From Massospora cicadina (Eukaryota; Entomophthoromycota; Entomophthoromycetes; Entomophthorales; Entomophthoraceae): a stretch of DNA of 64,000 nucleotides. Both the position numbers and the translations under genes were made by a program. Positions within the stretch are counted from its first letter, which is position 1; each line of letters begins with the position of its first letter. Below, one piece after another: positions 10,661 through 21,940 of the stretch. The notes beneath the pieces were generated by a model. The model did no database searches, was not told the DNA's origin, and saw only the letters and a program-made list of their open reading frames with translations. The stretch lies in assembly GCA_022478985.1 (NCBI GenBank), contig JAKSZP010018524.1, forward strand, positions 111,034 through 175,033, in the 5' to 3' direction.

Positions 10661-10859
10661 CAAAAGAACTCTGGGCCTCTTCATTTCAAATGAACCTTTC
10701 TTTGGATCCTTCAGCAAATTAAAGAGGGGCTCGGCAATTCTTGCAAAATCCCATATATAAATCTTTAGTAGCATCTGACCATTTCAAGGAACACTTGGAT
10801 ATCTCAGACACTTCTCAGGCTGGCAATCCTCTCTATGGCCTCAAGCTTCTGGGTTTGTG

Positions 10860-11420
10860 ACTGCAGTCTACTAGAGTTGATCATGAACCCCAGATATTCA
10901 AACTCCTTCTTAAAAAGAGCACTTCCTCATTTTAATCTTCAGGTTAGCTGCGGAAAGTCTCTTAAAGTCTTCTTCCAAGCGGTGTAAATGGTCAGTAAAG
11001 GTCCTACTGAACACATTGATATCGTCCAAGTACACCTGGATGCATGACAACTTCAATTCATCTAACATGGCGTGCATAGCCCTCTGGAACGTCGCAGGCG
11101 CATTGAAAAGACCTTGGGGCACCCTAGTTGGTTGGTATAGCCCCTGCGCAGTGATGATCGCGCATTTCTCTTGATATTTAATTGGAAAATAGATTTGACA
11201 ATATCCAGAAGTTATATCCATTGTGAAGAAGTATTTGCTTCTACCAATCAATCTAATGCATCATCAATTTGTGATAGTGGATAAAAATACTTATTTACTA
11301 TTTTATTCAGCTTCCAATAATTGATCAATATCCGATTAGAGCCATTTTTCCTTCACAATCAGGATAGGGCTCACCCAAGGACTCAACGACGGAACTAGAA
11401 GCCTGTGCTTCACTAGTTTA
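10860..11420 (-). pseudogene. Reverse transcriptase of E1
   Basis: The open piece 10910-11251 carries 'YFFTMDITSGYCQI', 'PQGLFNAPATFQRAMHAML' and the catalytic YLDD at 11021-11032 followed by 'INVFSRTFTDH'. An N-terminal continuation near 11330-11400 ('SPWVSPILIVKEKW') is in another frame. The catalytic Asp pair and the MD(I)TSGY Asp are intact. YLDD rather than the YMDD of E5 marks the non-chromovirus lineage of this window. Confidence 0.9.
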
Positions 11421-12179
11421 CTGATCTCTTTTTTCACTACCACCTCTGTGGTCTTTGACCACCAAATTGGCCTCATCCTTATTGGCAAATTTTCTCAGTG
11501 TTGACCTTATGGATGACATTCCTTGCACATCCCAAATCGTGATTGTCCTGGGTGAAGATATCTTGATGCTTTTGAATTGTTTGAGCACCTCCTCCTGCTG
11601 TCTTTCCATCAGATCAGCGATTTTCTCTAAATTGATAAATAGATTGATACTCTCATCCAGCTCTGCCAGCAATCACATCTCATTGAGGGTCCCCAAATCA
11701 TTGAATTTCCTCAATCCCACCATCAGGATCATATGGTCAAATACAATGATTAAATCTTCTCAATCCTTATTTTTTTCCACTCAAATTTGCCAGGAAAACT
11801 CAAATTTTTCCATGACTTAGCATAATTATTCCAGGAACCACCCAAGGCTCTACTATGGACTTCTTCCAGGGGCTACCAACCTCTCCATACAACAGCTCAG
11901 GTATCCCCAACATCAATCCCATTTGACTATGATCTGCAATCCCAACAGTAATGTCCTTGAATTCTTGATTCATAGCAGTGATTCCCAATTGTCCAGGATT
12001 TCTTTCAGCATTTCTCTTCATTTTTGCTCAACCAATTGGTAGAAAATTGGGATAATGCCAATCTTTTAGATCAGATTTATGAAATTTCCTGGTAAGTGGA
12101 TTTTCCCTATCTCTCTGATAAACTAGAGGTAACATCTGACCTAATATGATCAATATGATATCTTTAAAGGTCATTTATC

Positions 12180-12480
12180 TTCATATTTTCTTAGAAACTC
12201 AGTCCTGATAAGAATAACATATAGTTTTGGTTGGCCAAAACTATTGCTGGGGCGGATACCACTAAAGATCCAAATTAGAATGGTAAAGTGTTATATGCTC
12301 CACAGGAGATGGTTGTATTCAGCCTAGCGATCCCATATTCTTTCTTATGCTCCAAATCAGGTGAGATTCTCATCTTCTTCACCAGCTTGGTCGAGACAAT
12401 GTTGATAGGCTCTAACGCAATTATTGCCTGCACCCATACTCAATTGATCAGTATATCAATATATGTACAATCAGAGTATT
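12180..12480 (-). pseudogene. Aspartic protease of E1, active site lost
   Basis: The minus frame reads 'CTYIDILIN', then a stop, then 'QAIIALEPINIVSTKLV', followed by a segment like 'SAPAIVLANQNYMLF'. It aligns with E6 'QAIINSGSPINIVSTKIV'. In E1 the D(S/T)G core is replaced by ALE, so the catalytic Asp and Gly are gone. Confidence 0.7.
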
Positions 12481-12949
12481 GCAAAATTATATTTACTGAG
12501 TGTATAGCAGAGTTATTCCCTGAATTGAGGGTGTTAATAATTTGTAATAGCAGATCAAAGAATGATTTCTTAATCAAGATAAGGGGGATAGACAGGTTTG
12601 CCTCATCAAATCTGACCTTGGCCATATCTTCTGTATTCTCTGCAGATTGAGTATTGTCCGCTAGTTGTTGCGCATATGGGCAAGTGACCTCTTGATTATT
12701 CTGGGGTCAATCCCCTTTGCTCCATATCTGTTTACAGCATTGACATAAGATGACCACTGGTAAAGTTATTCCTGCCCGTTGTCATCAACAAATAGACCAC
12801 TAATGTCAATTTCTTCAAATAAAATTTCAGGGGTAACAGTTTAATTGCAGCTTTAGACTATTCCCCGTCTAGGCCGTGTGCTATTTTCCCAAATAATGTG
12901 CAGGTTTAGCCTCTTTTGCATGGACCAAATTGATCTGCTCATTTGGCTT

Positions 12950-14120
12950 CTTGCTATATCATTGAGCAGAGAAGTGACCCTTTCCTCTTCATTGATGACA
13001 GCGTTTGTATTTCTTGTCTGTCCATTTATACTCCTCAGGCTTGTTTCCCAGCATGATTCGAATGTTGGACTCAGTAGCACTATCAGTCACCTGCGTAGGA
13101 TTCAACTTTTGAACTGAACTTGGCTTGAAGCTTTGATTAGGGGCCCTAAACGTGGCTCCTAAGATCTTCAAATGTTCCTTAATTGTGAGGTGTTAATTTT
13201 GGTTGCCAACGTGGAATACATCATTTGATGTAAATCATGAGGGGGCCAAGTGACATTTGTAACGCAATCTGCATATCAAATTATCCTGTACTTTTGCTCA
13301 GATCAAAATCTGTGATTCTTGGTAGAATTGGTCAGTAAAACTCGGTAAGGTCTTGTCCTTTTGTAATTGGATTCCCATAATTCCTTTTTGCGTTTTGACA
13401 TAAGCGTGGGACTTCCAAATTTATTTTATGGTAGTATTGGCTTCCAAGTAAGACCAGCTGTCCCCCTCTAGATGGGGTAACAAAGTTTTGACAATTGGTA
13501 TCCAAACAGTTCATCACCATCAAAGCTTTTTGGCAATCACCATACCCAGACATAGTCATGTCAAACAATCAGAAGAGCGCAGGGGCGTTATCTTAATGTC
13601 ATGTGGGTAATTTTGGCGTATCTCTAAAATCTCTCAAAGTTTCTCTAGCCATTACTTTTGGTTTGGCTACTTGACTGACTTGAGGAGTGATTTTGGTGAT
13701 CATCTCCAAAATGGCTGCAAATGCAGTCAGCATATTTCTGTGAATTGTTGATTTCCCAATTGGAGTTCTTGGGGTCCTTTCTTTGGTGTCAGTTGCCACA
13801 TACAGCTCACATTCTCATCTATGAGTCTTCAATTCTTTGACTTGCTTCACTAGAAACTCTATGTCTGAGCTGAATGAATGCAATTGAACGTGATCCGCTC
13901 CAAGTTTCGTTTTCAAGAATAAAACTTTCTAAACTAAATCACTTTCCTTTTTCTTTAATGACGTTACTTTTCCTAATAACTCATTGCCAAAACTATAGAC
14001 ATCTACGATTCCTTCATTAATCTTTGTAACTCTCTTCTTTAAGGCAGCAAATTCTCAATGATCCGCAGAATTAAAGGCGCTCTTGTTGATGGTTGCCCAC
14101 TCCATCCAAAGTTTTCTTAA
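12950..14120 (-). pseudogene. Gag of E1 with zinc-knuckle remnant
   Basis: The capsid-like piece 13332-13568 ('MFDMTMSGYGDCQKALMVM', then NCLDTNC) aligns with E6 'LFDKAMQGGSDHAKLTALI', then KFLDSHC, which supports a shared capsid. At 12959-13000 a C-HQ-stop-RGKG-H-FSAQ-stop pattern fits CX2CX4HX4C, with the second and fourth Cys codons replaced by TGA. Gag would form the particle and bind RNA. Confidence 0.7.
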
Positions 14121-14168
14121 CTCGTCCTTGTATGACATCTTGTCCTGGTATATCTTACTCAACTACAC

Positions 14169-14185
14169 CCCTCTAGTGAGCACCA
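14169..14185 (-). other. Primer-binding site of E1
   Basis: The minus strand reads TGGTGCTCACTAGAGGG, two bases from the LTR start at 14188. It is the same primer site as in the TRIM-like element, E3, E4 and E8. Confidence 0.75.
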
Positions 14186-14187
14186 AT

Positions 14188-14809
14188 TGTTACAATTTAG
14201 GGGCTTCGCTTCTTGTTCACAAATAATAACCCCTAAATAATTAACTTGCACATATTCAGTTTGTGCACCCTTTGCATTATCTGATGATATATGATATATG
14301 ATTGAAAATAGTATGAAGACTATTATCCTTGATTGAATAGACAACCAGTGTTGGTCCAACACTTGACCGGTATTCCTCCTTTAAATACTCTAGATGTCCT
14401 CGGTATGTTTTATACCCTTATCCACCTATCTTAATCCATGCTCAGATCCCTAGTTTATGGCTTTTCCTCTGGTGATACAAAGTTGAAAGCAATTCCCATC
14501 TCAGCTCAGCTTCTCTTCTTAATATCTCATTCCTTACACTTTTTTAGCACTATTGGTGCCCAATTCAAAAATGGGGAGCCACTACACATCTCAATCCTTA
14601 CTATTTATCCTTCTAAAGAGTCCTCAATTAAAGCATACAGCAATAAGTTTCTTGAAGAAGAATTGAACTAAAAACCAATGAATTCTGCTAAAGTTTAGAG
14701 TCTGTTTTTTATAAGTGAATTATCAGGTAAATTTATAGAGGGAATTCAGTGCTCAACCCTTGGTTGGCGCCTCAGTCTTTGAAATGGAAGCCTTTGCCAT
14801 TAAATTACC
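14188..14809 (-). repeat. 5' LTR of E1, first segment
   Basis: Begins TGTTACAATTT and runs to the E3 insertion point. The sequence resumes at 25293 after E3 and one copy of the TTACC duplication. It aligns with 5931-6430, for example 'gatgatatatgatatatgattgaaaatag' against the region around 5960. Confidence 0.75.
14805..14809. repeat. Target-site duplication of E3, left copy
   Basis: TTACC immediately before the E3 LTR start. The partner TTACC is at 25288-25292, after the E3 3' LTR. Confidence 0.8.
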
Positions 14810-15012
14810 TGTCTCAGATTCAGCACACTACAAAATTGGAAAATTCTTAACCTCTGGTAGAATTGAGTCATTTAAACAGAAAGCTTGAGAATTAATAACA
14901 AAAAATGAGTTTAGCTCTGAGAATGGTAATATTTCGATTTAAATTGGCCACAAAAATGGTAATATTCTAAATTAAATTGGATGTAAAAATGCAATAATGT
15001 TGCAGCCATAAG
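14810..15012 (+). repeat. 5' LTR of E3, first segment
   Basis: Aligns with the start of the 3' LTR at 24230 ('gcacact(a/g)caaaattgg', 'ggtaatatt', 'ttgcagcca'). It stops where E2 begins and resumes at 20627. Confidence 0.85.
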
Positions 15013-15665
15013 TGTAATGAATCAGGAGGCACCTGATCCGTACATTGGTTCAGATTAGAGGGTTCAATCCAAATGTGGCCCTGATTCAATGGGCATTTAA
15101 CTTGGTAAGTTTGGAACTGGGTGAAATTGCCATCCTGAACATGAATCACATCTGCGGAATGATGACAAGTTTATGCAGGGCGTGGATGGTGATCTGGTGG
15201 GATGGCAAATCTTTGCTAATGATGTGGTGGTCAGGGCTCAGAAGAGTCTAATCAAAACAAGAAAGCTTATTCCATATTTGCAGTGCATTATTTAGGGGAA
15301 GATGTGGCAGCCCTGTAGGGCAGTTGCATCTTCTACGAGGAAACAGAATTCAGAAATAAAATTATTGGCTAGTTTATATAACATTAATTTTATTTAGTAA
15401 ATATAAGCAGATCAGATTGAAGTTATGAGCTCCACCAGTGAGCTCGGTGCGGCGTTGGCATCATTCTCAGCCCTTTCCTGGTCCCAGACTCTGCTGTTGA
15501 TGTTCAGTGTCATGGGAACAGTGGTACGAGAATACATGGCAATGATGAGACATGGCAGTTGGGTTCAGGGATGGGCCTCTGTAGGCCTGTACCTAGTATG
15601 GTCAGTAACATGGCTCTTACTGCCCAATTCATTTGTTGCATATTGGTGCAACCCCTCCCATTATA
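15013..15665 (+). repeat. 5' LTR of E2
   Basis: Starts with a 32-bp near-palindrome (TGTAA...AATCAGGAGGCACCTGATCCG..TACA) and ends ...CCCATTATA; the partner ends ...CCCATTACA. Similarity to 19972-20626 is high along the full length. A 135-codon frame (15425-15829) extends out of this LTR and is not preserved in the other copy. Confidence 0.9.
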
Positions 15666-15840
15666 TTAGACGCAACTCTAATAATTTCTTGTCAGTCTTG
15701 TGGGGCCCCCAAGAAGAGGTGGCGGCCCCAGGAGGGGAGGAATGGTACCGCCATGTGTTTACAGTAGTGATGATGAGCTTCTCGCTCATGTTTGTAATAA
15801 GAGAGGTGATTCAAGTGTGTGTGGTTTGAGACCTGTTAAG

Positions 15841-16384
15841 ATGGAGGAACGCCAAGGGGGACCTGCCTCCCAAAAAGGTCAGGCAGCTTTGCCCATGGAA
15901 GCTTTAGAGAAGGTCCACCAAGTGGTGTCATGGATTTGTTTTCAAGTGCGGTTGGCTCAAGCAATGGGTGGGGAGACCCCTTTCTCATTGCAGATTGTGC
16001 AAATTGTGGAGGCACTACCCCCAGAACCTTCTGGGTGGGTGCAAGAGTTGGTTGAAGAGCAAGGACGACTTCCCAGATTCATGGATGAGTGTGTGGACTG
16101 GATTGACCGGGCGGCCTGTCCAGATGAGGTGCAGGATGAGGCGTGGTCGGCTTTGTTGACAGTAGGTCAGGGCTGAGGATCAGTGGAAGAATATGGGCGG
16201 ATTTTCTGACCATTGGCAATAGCAGCAAAATTCTTGGATTCACAATCATCGCATTTGTTAGACAAGGGCTGCAAGCGGACATGTTGGCTGCTTTGGCGGC
16301 TGCTAAAGTCCAGGGTTCGTTGGCAGAGGCAATTGCTTTGGTGATGCAAGTGGAGAAGCAATTGGCGTTGGCGTGTAACCAGTG
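15841..16384 (+). pseudogene. Gag of E2 (one frameshift)
   Basis: From ATG 15841 the frame reads 'MEERQGGPASQKGQ...', then 'LEKVHQVVSWICFQVRL', to a stop near 16176. Downstream of that stop the same frame continues 'SVEEYGRIF', the typical (S)VxxYxxxFxxL capsid block. The next block, 'LQADMLAALAAAKVQGSLAE' then 'AIALVMQVEKQLA', is in another frame ending at 16384. One stop plus one shift near 16215-16250 therefore broke a single gag. No zinc knuckle was found before the protease. Confidence 0.7.
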
Positions 16385-16576
16385 AGAGGATTCAATGTCC
16401 CTGGGAAGGGTCCAGTCGCCCGTCATCGCCAGCAGAGGACGAGGGGGCTGGTGATGTTCTCCATTGGAATTTGGGAATATCCATGGGGGATCCCGCTAGG
16501 GTAGTGGTGAGGAGTCAGGGAGAACAGGCTGGGACCTGGGCAGAGCTATAGTCCCTGACTTACATTACCTGCAAAT

Positions 16577-17053
16577 TTGCAATCTGAAAATGCTTCTAAC
16601 ATTAAACCTTCTTCTTCACTTTATCCTAGGTTGTTTATTCTGGTGGAGTTGTACTCGCATGATTGGACAGAGAAGGTGCTGGCCCTGGTGGATACAGGGG
16701 CTGAGGAAAATTATGTGGAGTTCGCCTTAGCGGAACATTTGCAGTTGGATATGAGAAGGGGTCCTGAGGTGGTGTTCACCAATGTGTCAAGAAGAGCCCC
16801 ATTGTGGGTTCTAAAGCCCTTGATTGTCATTTGGCAGAACCCTTTTTTCAAGGAGGGTTTTTGTGAAATCCAAAATCTGGCCCACCCTGTGGTGCTGGGG
16901 ATGCGATGGTGGCATTGCTTCCAGCCACAGATTGATGTGTTGCATAAAACAATTACCTTATCACCCCAGATTGGACCTCAGACGATGTGGAAGATGGAGG
17001 TCAGGGGCGATGTCCCAAATGGATGCAGGAGCTTAGGGGGATGCAGGAGGTAG
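16577..17053 (+). pseudogene. Aspartic protease of E2
   Basis: 'LALVDTGAEENYVEFALAEH' carries the DTGA active site about 40 residues in. 'PVVLGMRWWHCFQPQIDV' is the family's (V/I)LGM.WL....P.IDW segment with small changes. It lies between gag and RT as in all Gypsy elements. The active site looks intact. Confidence 0.85.
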
Positions 17054-17985
17054 AGCTACCACCCAAATACAGCGACTTCATTGACATATTTGGTCCAATC
17101 AGAAGTTTGCCCTTTTCCCCTATGGGTTCCTTTGTAGTCTCATTTTGGTTCAGGGAAGGGATTGGAACTTCCCAGGGAATACCCGGTCTATGCTCTTAAT
17201 GAATGGGCTAGGGAAGCATTAGAGGGCCATGTGGAGTCGATGTTGAACAAGGGGTTAATTGAGCCCTCCATGTCTCCAGTTGTGTCTCCTGTGTTGCTAG
17301 TACTGAAGACGAGTGGCAATTTATGCCCATGTGTGGATTTCTGATGCTTAAACATGGTCACAGAGCCAGATCCATATACCATGCCCCTGTTGAAGGACAT
17401 TCTTCCAATGGTTGCCAGATGCATGATGTTTATGAAGCTTGACCTCGTGGATGTGTTTAATCAGATTCTGGTGAGACCGGAGCATCAGCAATACACAGTG
17501 ACAAGTGCCACCTGGGGGTGTACCAATACCGTGTGATGCCATTCGGGCTGAGAAATGCTCCAGCAGTGTTTCAGCGGATGATTGACCATGTCCTTGGGGG
17601 GATGATCAGATGATGCTGTGCCACTTATATGGACAATATTCTAGTGTTCTTGTGGTCCCAGGAGGAGCATGTATGAGATGTCTGGGAAGTTTTGGGGGTG
17701 ATTGGCTGTATGAGTTTAAGGTTGAAGTCCTATAAGTGTGGGTTCAACTGGAGTTCATTAACGTTCCTTGGCAACGTGGTATTCTGAAACAGATTGAGTG
17801 TTGTGTATAGATAAGATTTAGGCAGTGCGGGCATGGAAGGCCCCCACAATCAGATGGGGTGCAAAGTTTTTGGGAACATTGAACTTCCTTTGTTGATTTG
17901 TAAAAAATCTTTCCCAGACAGCCCTTCTGCTCACATGCTTGAACTAGGAAGTTACATTTGTATGGGGAAAGGAGGAAGCACATGC
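17054..17985 (+). pseudogene. Reverse transcriptase of E2
   Basis: Pieces in order are 'YSDFIDIF' (17070), 'LPREYPVYALNEWAREAL' with 'MLNKGLIEPSMSPVVSPVLL' (17162-17344), 'MKLDLVDVFNQI' (17430), 'YRVMPFGLRNAPAVFQRMI' (17530-17590), 'TYMDNILVF' (17620-17650, the YMDD box reading YMDN) and 'LKSYKCGF...LTFLGNVV' (17720-17785). At least four stops or shifts separate them. The second catalytic Asp is replaced by Asn. Confidence 0.85.
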
Positions 17986-18084
17986 ATTTGAGTTACTGAA
18001 GGGTAAGTTACTTAGGGTTGGGACCATCTAGTACTAAAAAAGGGCAAGTTATTTACTGCACCTGTGCTGGCTCATTCAGATCCC

Positions 18085-18500
18085 GGGAAAACCTTCATGG
18101 TCAAGATGGACGCTTTGAATTATGCTGTGGGAGCAGTATTGCTTCAGGAAGGGGAAGACAGGTTGGAGCATCCGATGTTACTTCAGCTGTAAGTTGCTCC
18201 TCATGGAAACAAACTACCCAATATATGATAAGGAACTGTTGGTGGTGATGGCGGCTTTGCGTGAATGGCAACATCACTTGCTCTATGCCCGGCATCCTTT
18301 TATTATTTGGACAGACCACAAAGCCTTAGAATATTATTGCAAACCCAGAAAGATGAACCAGAGACAAGCCAGATGGCATGTGGAGCTGGTCCACTATGAT
18401 TTCTGGGTGGAGTACAGGCTTGGGGCTTTGAATGTCCTGGGAGATTGGTTAAGTCAAGATGGGGTTTTTGTGTTTGAGAAGGAGGAACTGGAGGAGTTTA
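18085..18500 (+). pseudogene. RNase H of E2
   Basis: 'MVKMDALNYAVGAVLLQEGE' (18097-18160) is the TDAS....GAVL.Q start, with TDA reading MDA. After a shift, 18122-18613 gives 'NYPIYDKELLVVMAALREW', 'FIIWTDHKALEYY' and 'QARWHVELVHYDFWVEYRLG' then 'NVLGDWLSQ'. These match the E, D and C-terminal ...AD.LSR positions. Confidence 0.85.
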
Positions 18501-18558
18501 ACACAATGATGATGTTCCAACTGGACCAATTCACTATGATTATAGATGGTGGGAGTGG

Positions 18559-19300
18559 TTGGGGGAGGAAGTTCATCGGAAGCAGAGGAGTGCAGGATTC
18601 ACCCAAAGGCTGAAATCTGAGATGACGGAGGGTCAGACGCACTGGTACCATGCGGATTTCATGAAGAGGGTTGGGGTGTTATACCACAAGTCACGTATAT
18701 GGGTATTTAACCCATCATTACAACGGGAGGTAATCTGGGCTTCTCATGACCATCTGCTTGCAGGTCACCCAGGAGTAGGAAAGATGAAGGAATTGGTACA
18801 GCGGGAATATTCATGGCTGGGCCTTTGTAGGGATGTCCAGAAGTACATAAGGGAGTGTTTGGTATGCAAAGTCAAAGCCATCAAGCTAACCACCATTGGG
18901 TAGGTTGAATCCGCTGCTGATACTGCAGGCCCTTTGGAGTTCTATTAGTGTCAATTTCATAGTGGGACTTCCAAAGGTGCAGGGGAAGGATGTGATTATG
19001 GTGGTCATAGATAGACTTACCAAATATGCTGAGTTCTTCCCATGTACTGGGAGTTTTTCAATGAAGGATGTGGCAAGGGTTTTCATCGATGAGGTGTTTT
19101 CCTGACATGGATTACCTGAGGAGATCATTTAGGACCAGGGCAAAAATCATTTCAAAATTCTGGTCAAATCTACTGGAAAGTTTGGAGATCATGCAGGGTT
19201 GGTCCTCAGCGTACCATCCTCAATCTGATGGACAGACGAAGAGGGTGAACCAGATACCTGAACAGTATCTTCAGTGATATGTGTCTGATTGACAGGATGA
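18559..19300 (+). pseudogene. Integrase of E2, catalytic residues changed
   Basis: The zinc-binding part is intact in pattern: 'HDHLLAGHPGVGKMKELV...' then 'YIRECLVCK' (H..H...C..C, 18740-18880). In the core the first catalytic Asp of (V/M)DFI is Asn: 'SVNFIVGLP' (AAT at 18953-18955). The second Asp survives as 'DQGKNHF' (19134) after two stops. The Glu of QTERVN is Lys: 'QTKRVN' (AAG at 19239-19241). Two of three catalytic positions are lost, so this copy could not integrate. Confidence 0.85.
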
Positions 19301-19319
19301 CTGAGTTTTATGGGTCTGG

Positions 19320-19930
19320 ATGGCCCAGTTTGCTTACAACAACCACTCTCAATCCTCAAAAGGAATGTCGCCATTTTTTGTGAATCATGGACTCAAACCT
19401 AGATTGAACGGGGGATCTGCAAGCGGCGTATGTCAGGGGCAGATGAGATGTTACATACCATGTTGGATATCAGAAAGAAGCTATGGGGGAACTTGGAGCA
19501 GGCGATTTCTCAGCAGAAACAACAGGCAGATTGGCGAAGGGCGCCAGATCTGGTGTTTGAGCCTGGGGACTGGGTTTTGGTGGTGGCCAAGAACTATGCC
19601 ATCCCAGTCAAGAGTTGTAAGCTGGGTCCAAAGTTTTTGGGCCCATACCAGATCATCTGAGCCATTAATCAGGTCGCCTTTGAGTTGAGTTTGCCAGTGG
19701 GTTCCAGAGCCCATCCAGTGATTCACGCTTCCCAGCTACAGGCTTTTGGGGGTGAGGGGCTGGAGCGTCCTGGTCTGCTGAATTCTAGAGAGGGGGATGT
19801 GCCAGAATACAAGGTGGAACGGATACTGGATGACAAGTGGGTGAGAGTCTGGCAGCAACTGCTGGTGAAGTGGAAGGGCTATCTGGTAGAGGAGGTGCCG
19901 TGGAAAATGATGGAAGAGTGTGTGCGGTAA
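19320..19930 (+). pseudogene. Integrase C-terminus and chromodomain of E2
   Basis: 'MAQFAYNNHSQSSKGMSPFF' is the conserved end of the core. After a shift, 'FEPGDWVLVVAKN' with 'KLGPKFLGPYQI' is the GPY/F module. 'HASQLQAF' follows, then the chromodomain 'YKVERILDD' with 'LVKWKGY' and a final W (19806-19925). Chromodomains bind methylated histones and steer insertion into heterochromatin. The domain ends at TAA 19928, slightly early. Confidence 0.85.
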
Positions 19931-19959
19931 CCTGAGAAGGTCAGGGAGTTCTGGTCTTC

Positions 19960-19971
19960 ACAGGAGGGTGA
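19960..19971 (+). other. Polypurine tract of E2
   Basis: 'acaggagggtga' directly precedes the 3' LTR start TGTAACAG, the usual place for the plus-strand primer. Confidence 0.75.
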
Positions 19972-20626
19972 TGTAACAGATCAGGAGGCACCTGATCGGT
20001 ACATTGGTTCAGATCAGGGGAGTTCGATCTGAATGTGGCCCTGATTCAACAGGCATCAAACTCAGTAAGTTTGAAACTGGGTGAAATCGCCATCCCAAAC
20101 CTGAATCACATCTGCAGAATGACAACAAGTTTACGTGGGGTGTGGATGATGATCTGGTGGGATGGCAAATCTTTGCTAATGATGTGGTGGTCAGGGCTCA
20201 GAAGAGTCTAATCAAAACAAGAAAGCTTATTCCATATTTGCAGTGCACTATTTAGGGGAAGACGTGGCATCCCTGTAGGGCAGTTGCATCTTCTACGAGG
20301 AAACAGAATTCAGAAATAAAGAATATTGGCTAGTTTATATAACATTAATTTTATTTAGTAAATATAAGCAGATCAGATTGAAGTTATGAGCTCCACCAGT
20401 GAGCTCGGTGTGGCGTTGGCGTCGTTCTCAGCCCTTTCCTGGTCCCAGACTCTGCTGTTGATGTTCAGTGTCATGGGAACAGTGGTATAAGAATATGTGG
20501 CAATGATAAGACATGGCAGTCAGGTTTGAGGATGGGCCTCTGAAGGCCTGTACCTAGTATGGTCAGTAACATGGCTCTTACTGCCCAATTCATTTGTTGC
20601 ATATTGGCGCAAACTCGCCCATTACA
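19972..20626 (+). repeat. 3' LTR of E2
   Basis: Begins TGTAACAGATCAGGAGGCAC and ends ...GCCCATTACA; near-identical to 15013-15665 with scattered substitutions and a small indel near 20320. It contains an AATAAA-like 'gaaataaaga' and TATA-like 'agtttatataac' around 20315-20345. Confidence 0.9.
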
Positions 20627-21494
20627 AGAAATGGTAAACAATTCAATCATCAAAGAAAGGCAAAACAGTGACAAAAAAACTTCAAATGAGATATGCTCCC
20701 AAAAAGGAAATATTCATTTAAGTAATATTTAGAAGGAAAAGAACAATCTAGGTGCAGAATGGTGAGCCAAAAAGGAAAACAATCGAAATGGAAGAAAAAT
20801 GGGCCATCAAGCAGCCAGGAAATCAAGTCCACCGATGGTAATAAAAATTTGGACTCCACCAAAGCACACAGGAGCCACAGAATCAATGACCCTGATACTG
20901 AAGGCTCCACACACTGCCGCAGTGCACAAATTTGGGAATTAGAAAAAATGAGTGCCCAAGAGAGAAATTAATTGAAGGAGAGACTGCACTGAGGATCTTG
21001 AAGAAGATACAGTATTTTCCAAATACACTATTCAATTTATTATCAATTTATTATTTTACATCCCAATTTTTAGTATTTAGTATAAAAATACTAAGTTTTT
21101 ATCTAAAATAAACAACCTATTTCACTAATCTTAAGTTTGTCCTTTATTTAGTTTTTCACTTTAATTGGAAATAAGTGAAAAAGTAGTGAATGAAAGTAAC
21201 CAGTCTTGAGTGCGTTAAAGTTGAAGACACTCGTTTTAATAAGTACTCATTGTAAGGTTAGGCTTGCAAGGAAAGAGGTTAAGATAAGCTCCATGGGTCG
21301 AGGGAAGATTCCAATGTACATAGGATTAACCTTAAAGAAGATGCACAGTTGGCGTGTAAGTTTCAAATTTTCAGCTCTCTCAGGAAGTTTAAACCAAGCT
21401 GGTTAGTGTCAGATCTGTGCAACATATTACCCCTTTTGTGCCCCCAAGTTTAAAATCCCCCAGAGTTAAGTGAGCAGAACCCAAGGTGGAGAGA
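20627..21494 (+). repeat. 5' LTR of E3, second segment
   Basis: Resumes 'agaaatggtaaacaat', matching 24432 onward in the 3' LTR ('agaaatgataaacaat'), and stays collinear to '(c)aaggtggagaga' against 'taggcggtgaga' at 25287. It includes matching 'aaaaatactaagttttt' blocks. Confidence 0.85.
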
Positions 21495-21495
21495 C

Positions 21496-21512
21496 CGGTG
21501 CTCACTACAGGG
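21496..21512 (+). other. Primer-binding site of E3
   Basis: CGGTGCTCACTACAGGG, one base from the LTR end; it differs from the family's TGGTGCTCACTACAGGG only at the first base. Confidence 0.75.
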
Positions 21513-21940
21513 GTGACGCCAACCACACAGTTGAGAAAAAAGAGTTCATGGAAAACAGTAATTCCTTATATCGAGACTATGAAGGTATACCATGGTGAAG
21601 AAGAAGCAGAAAGACTATCTCCAACTGAAAAAAAGATGATTAAGGAAAGGCTGCAAGTGTTGGAAAAAGAAGTAGTGGAGTTGGGTTGTACCTAGATCAG
21701 GTTTCAGACAACGCTCAATTGGCTTGAGCGACTATTACCCCAGTGTTAGGGCACATACCAGTGACTAGAAGAATTGAAACTGATCTGAAGGGACTTGAGG
21801 AATGGGTCCAAAATCTTGAATAGGAAAATGGAATAAATTTACGAACATTGAATGAGTATGGTGAACGTTTAAACCACCATGAGACTATTTCTGATGACAT
21901 TACTCAAAACTTTGAGGAAATTAAGGATCAACTTAAATGA
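21513..21940 (+). pseudogene. Truncated gag-like start of E3
   Basis: A frame from about 21486 to 21695 reads 'VYHGEEEAERLSPTEKKMIK' and 'LQVLEKEVVELG', a charged, probably coiled-coil segment in the position of gag. It decays through stops to about 21930, where RT sequence starts without protease in between. The junction marks a large internal deletion. Confidence 0.55.

Larger units (their letters stand above)
15013..20626 (+). mobile_element. E2: chromovirus (chromodomain Ty3/Gypsy)
   Basis: Complete in layout: two 653-655-bp LTRs, gag, protease, RT, RNase H, integrase, chromodomain remnant and polypurine tract, all on the plus strand. It splits the E3 5' LTR. The uninterrupted E3 3' LTR reads 'gcagccAGAAAtgataaac'. 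Here the left flank ends ATAAG and the right flank starts AGAAA, so the duplication was AGAAA and the left copy has two changes. Frameshifts and integrase active-site changes show that it is dead. A solo LTR of the same family lies at 55268-55885. Confidence 0.9.

Noticed and set aside
12959..13000. A variant genetic code with TGA as Cys or Trp
   Set aside because: In-frame TGA, TAA and TAG all occur at positions where Arg, Leu, Tyr, Trp, Gln or Cys are expected, and frameshifts are just as frequent. This is general decay of dead elements.
15425..15829. A 135-codon plus-strand frame with hydrophobic stretches, possibly a membrane protein
   Set aside because: Most of it lies inside the E2 5' LTR, and the matching part of the 3' LTR (20386-20626) has stops. 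It is an accidental frame.
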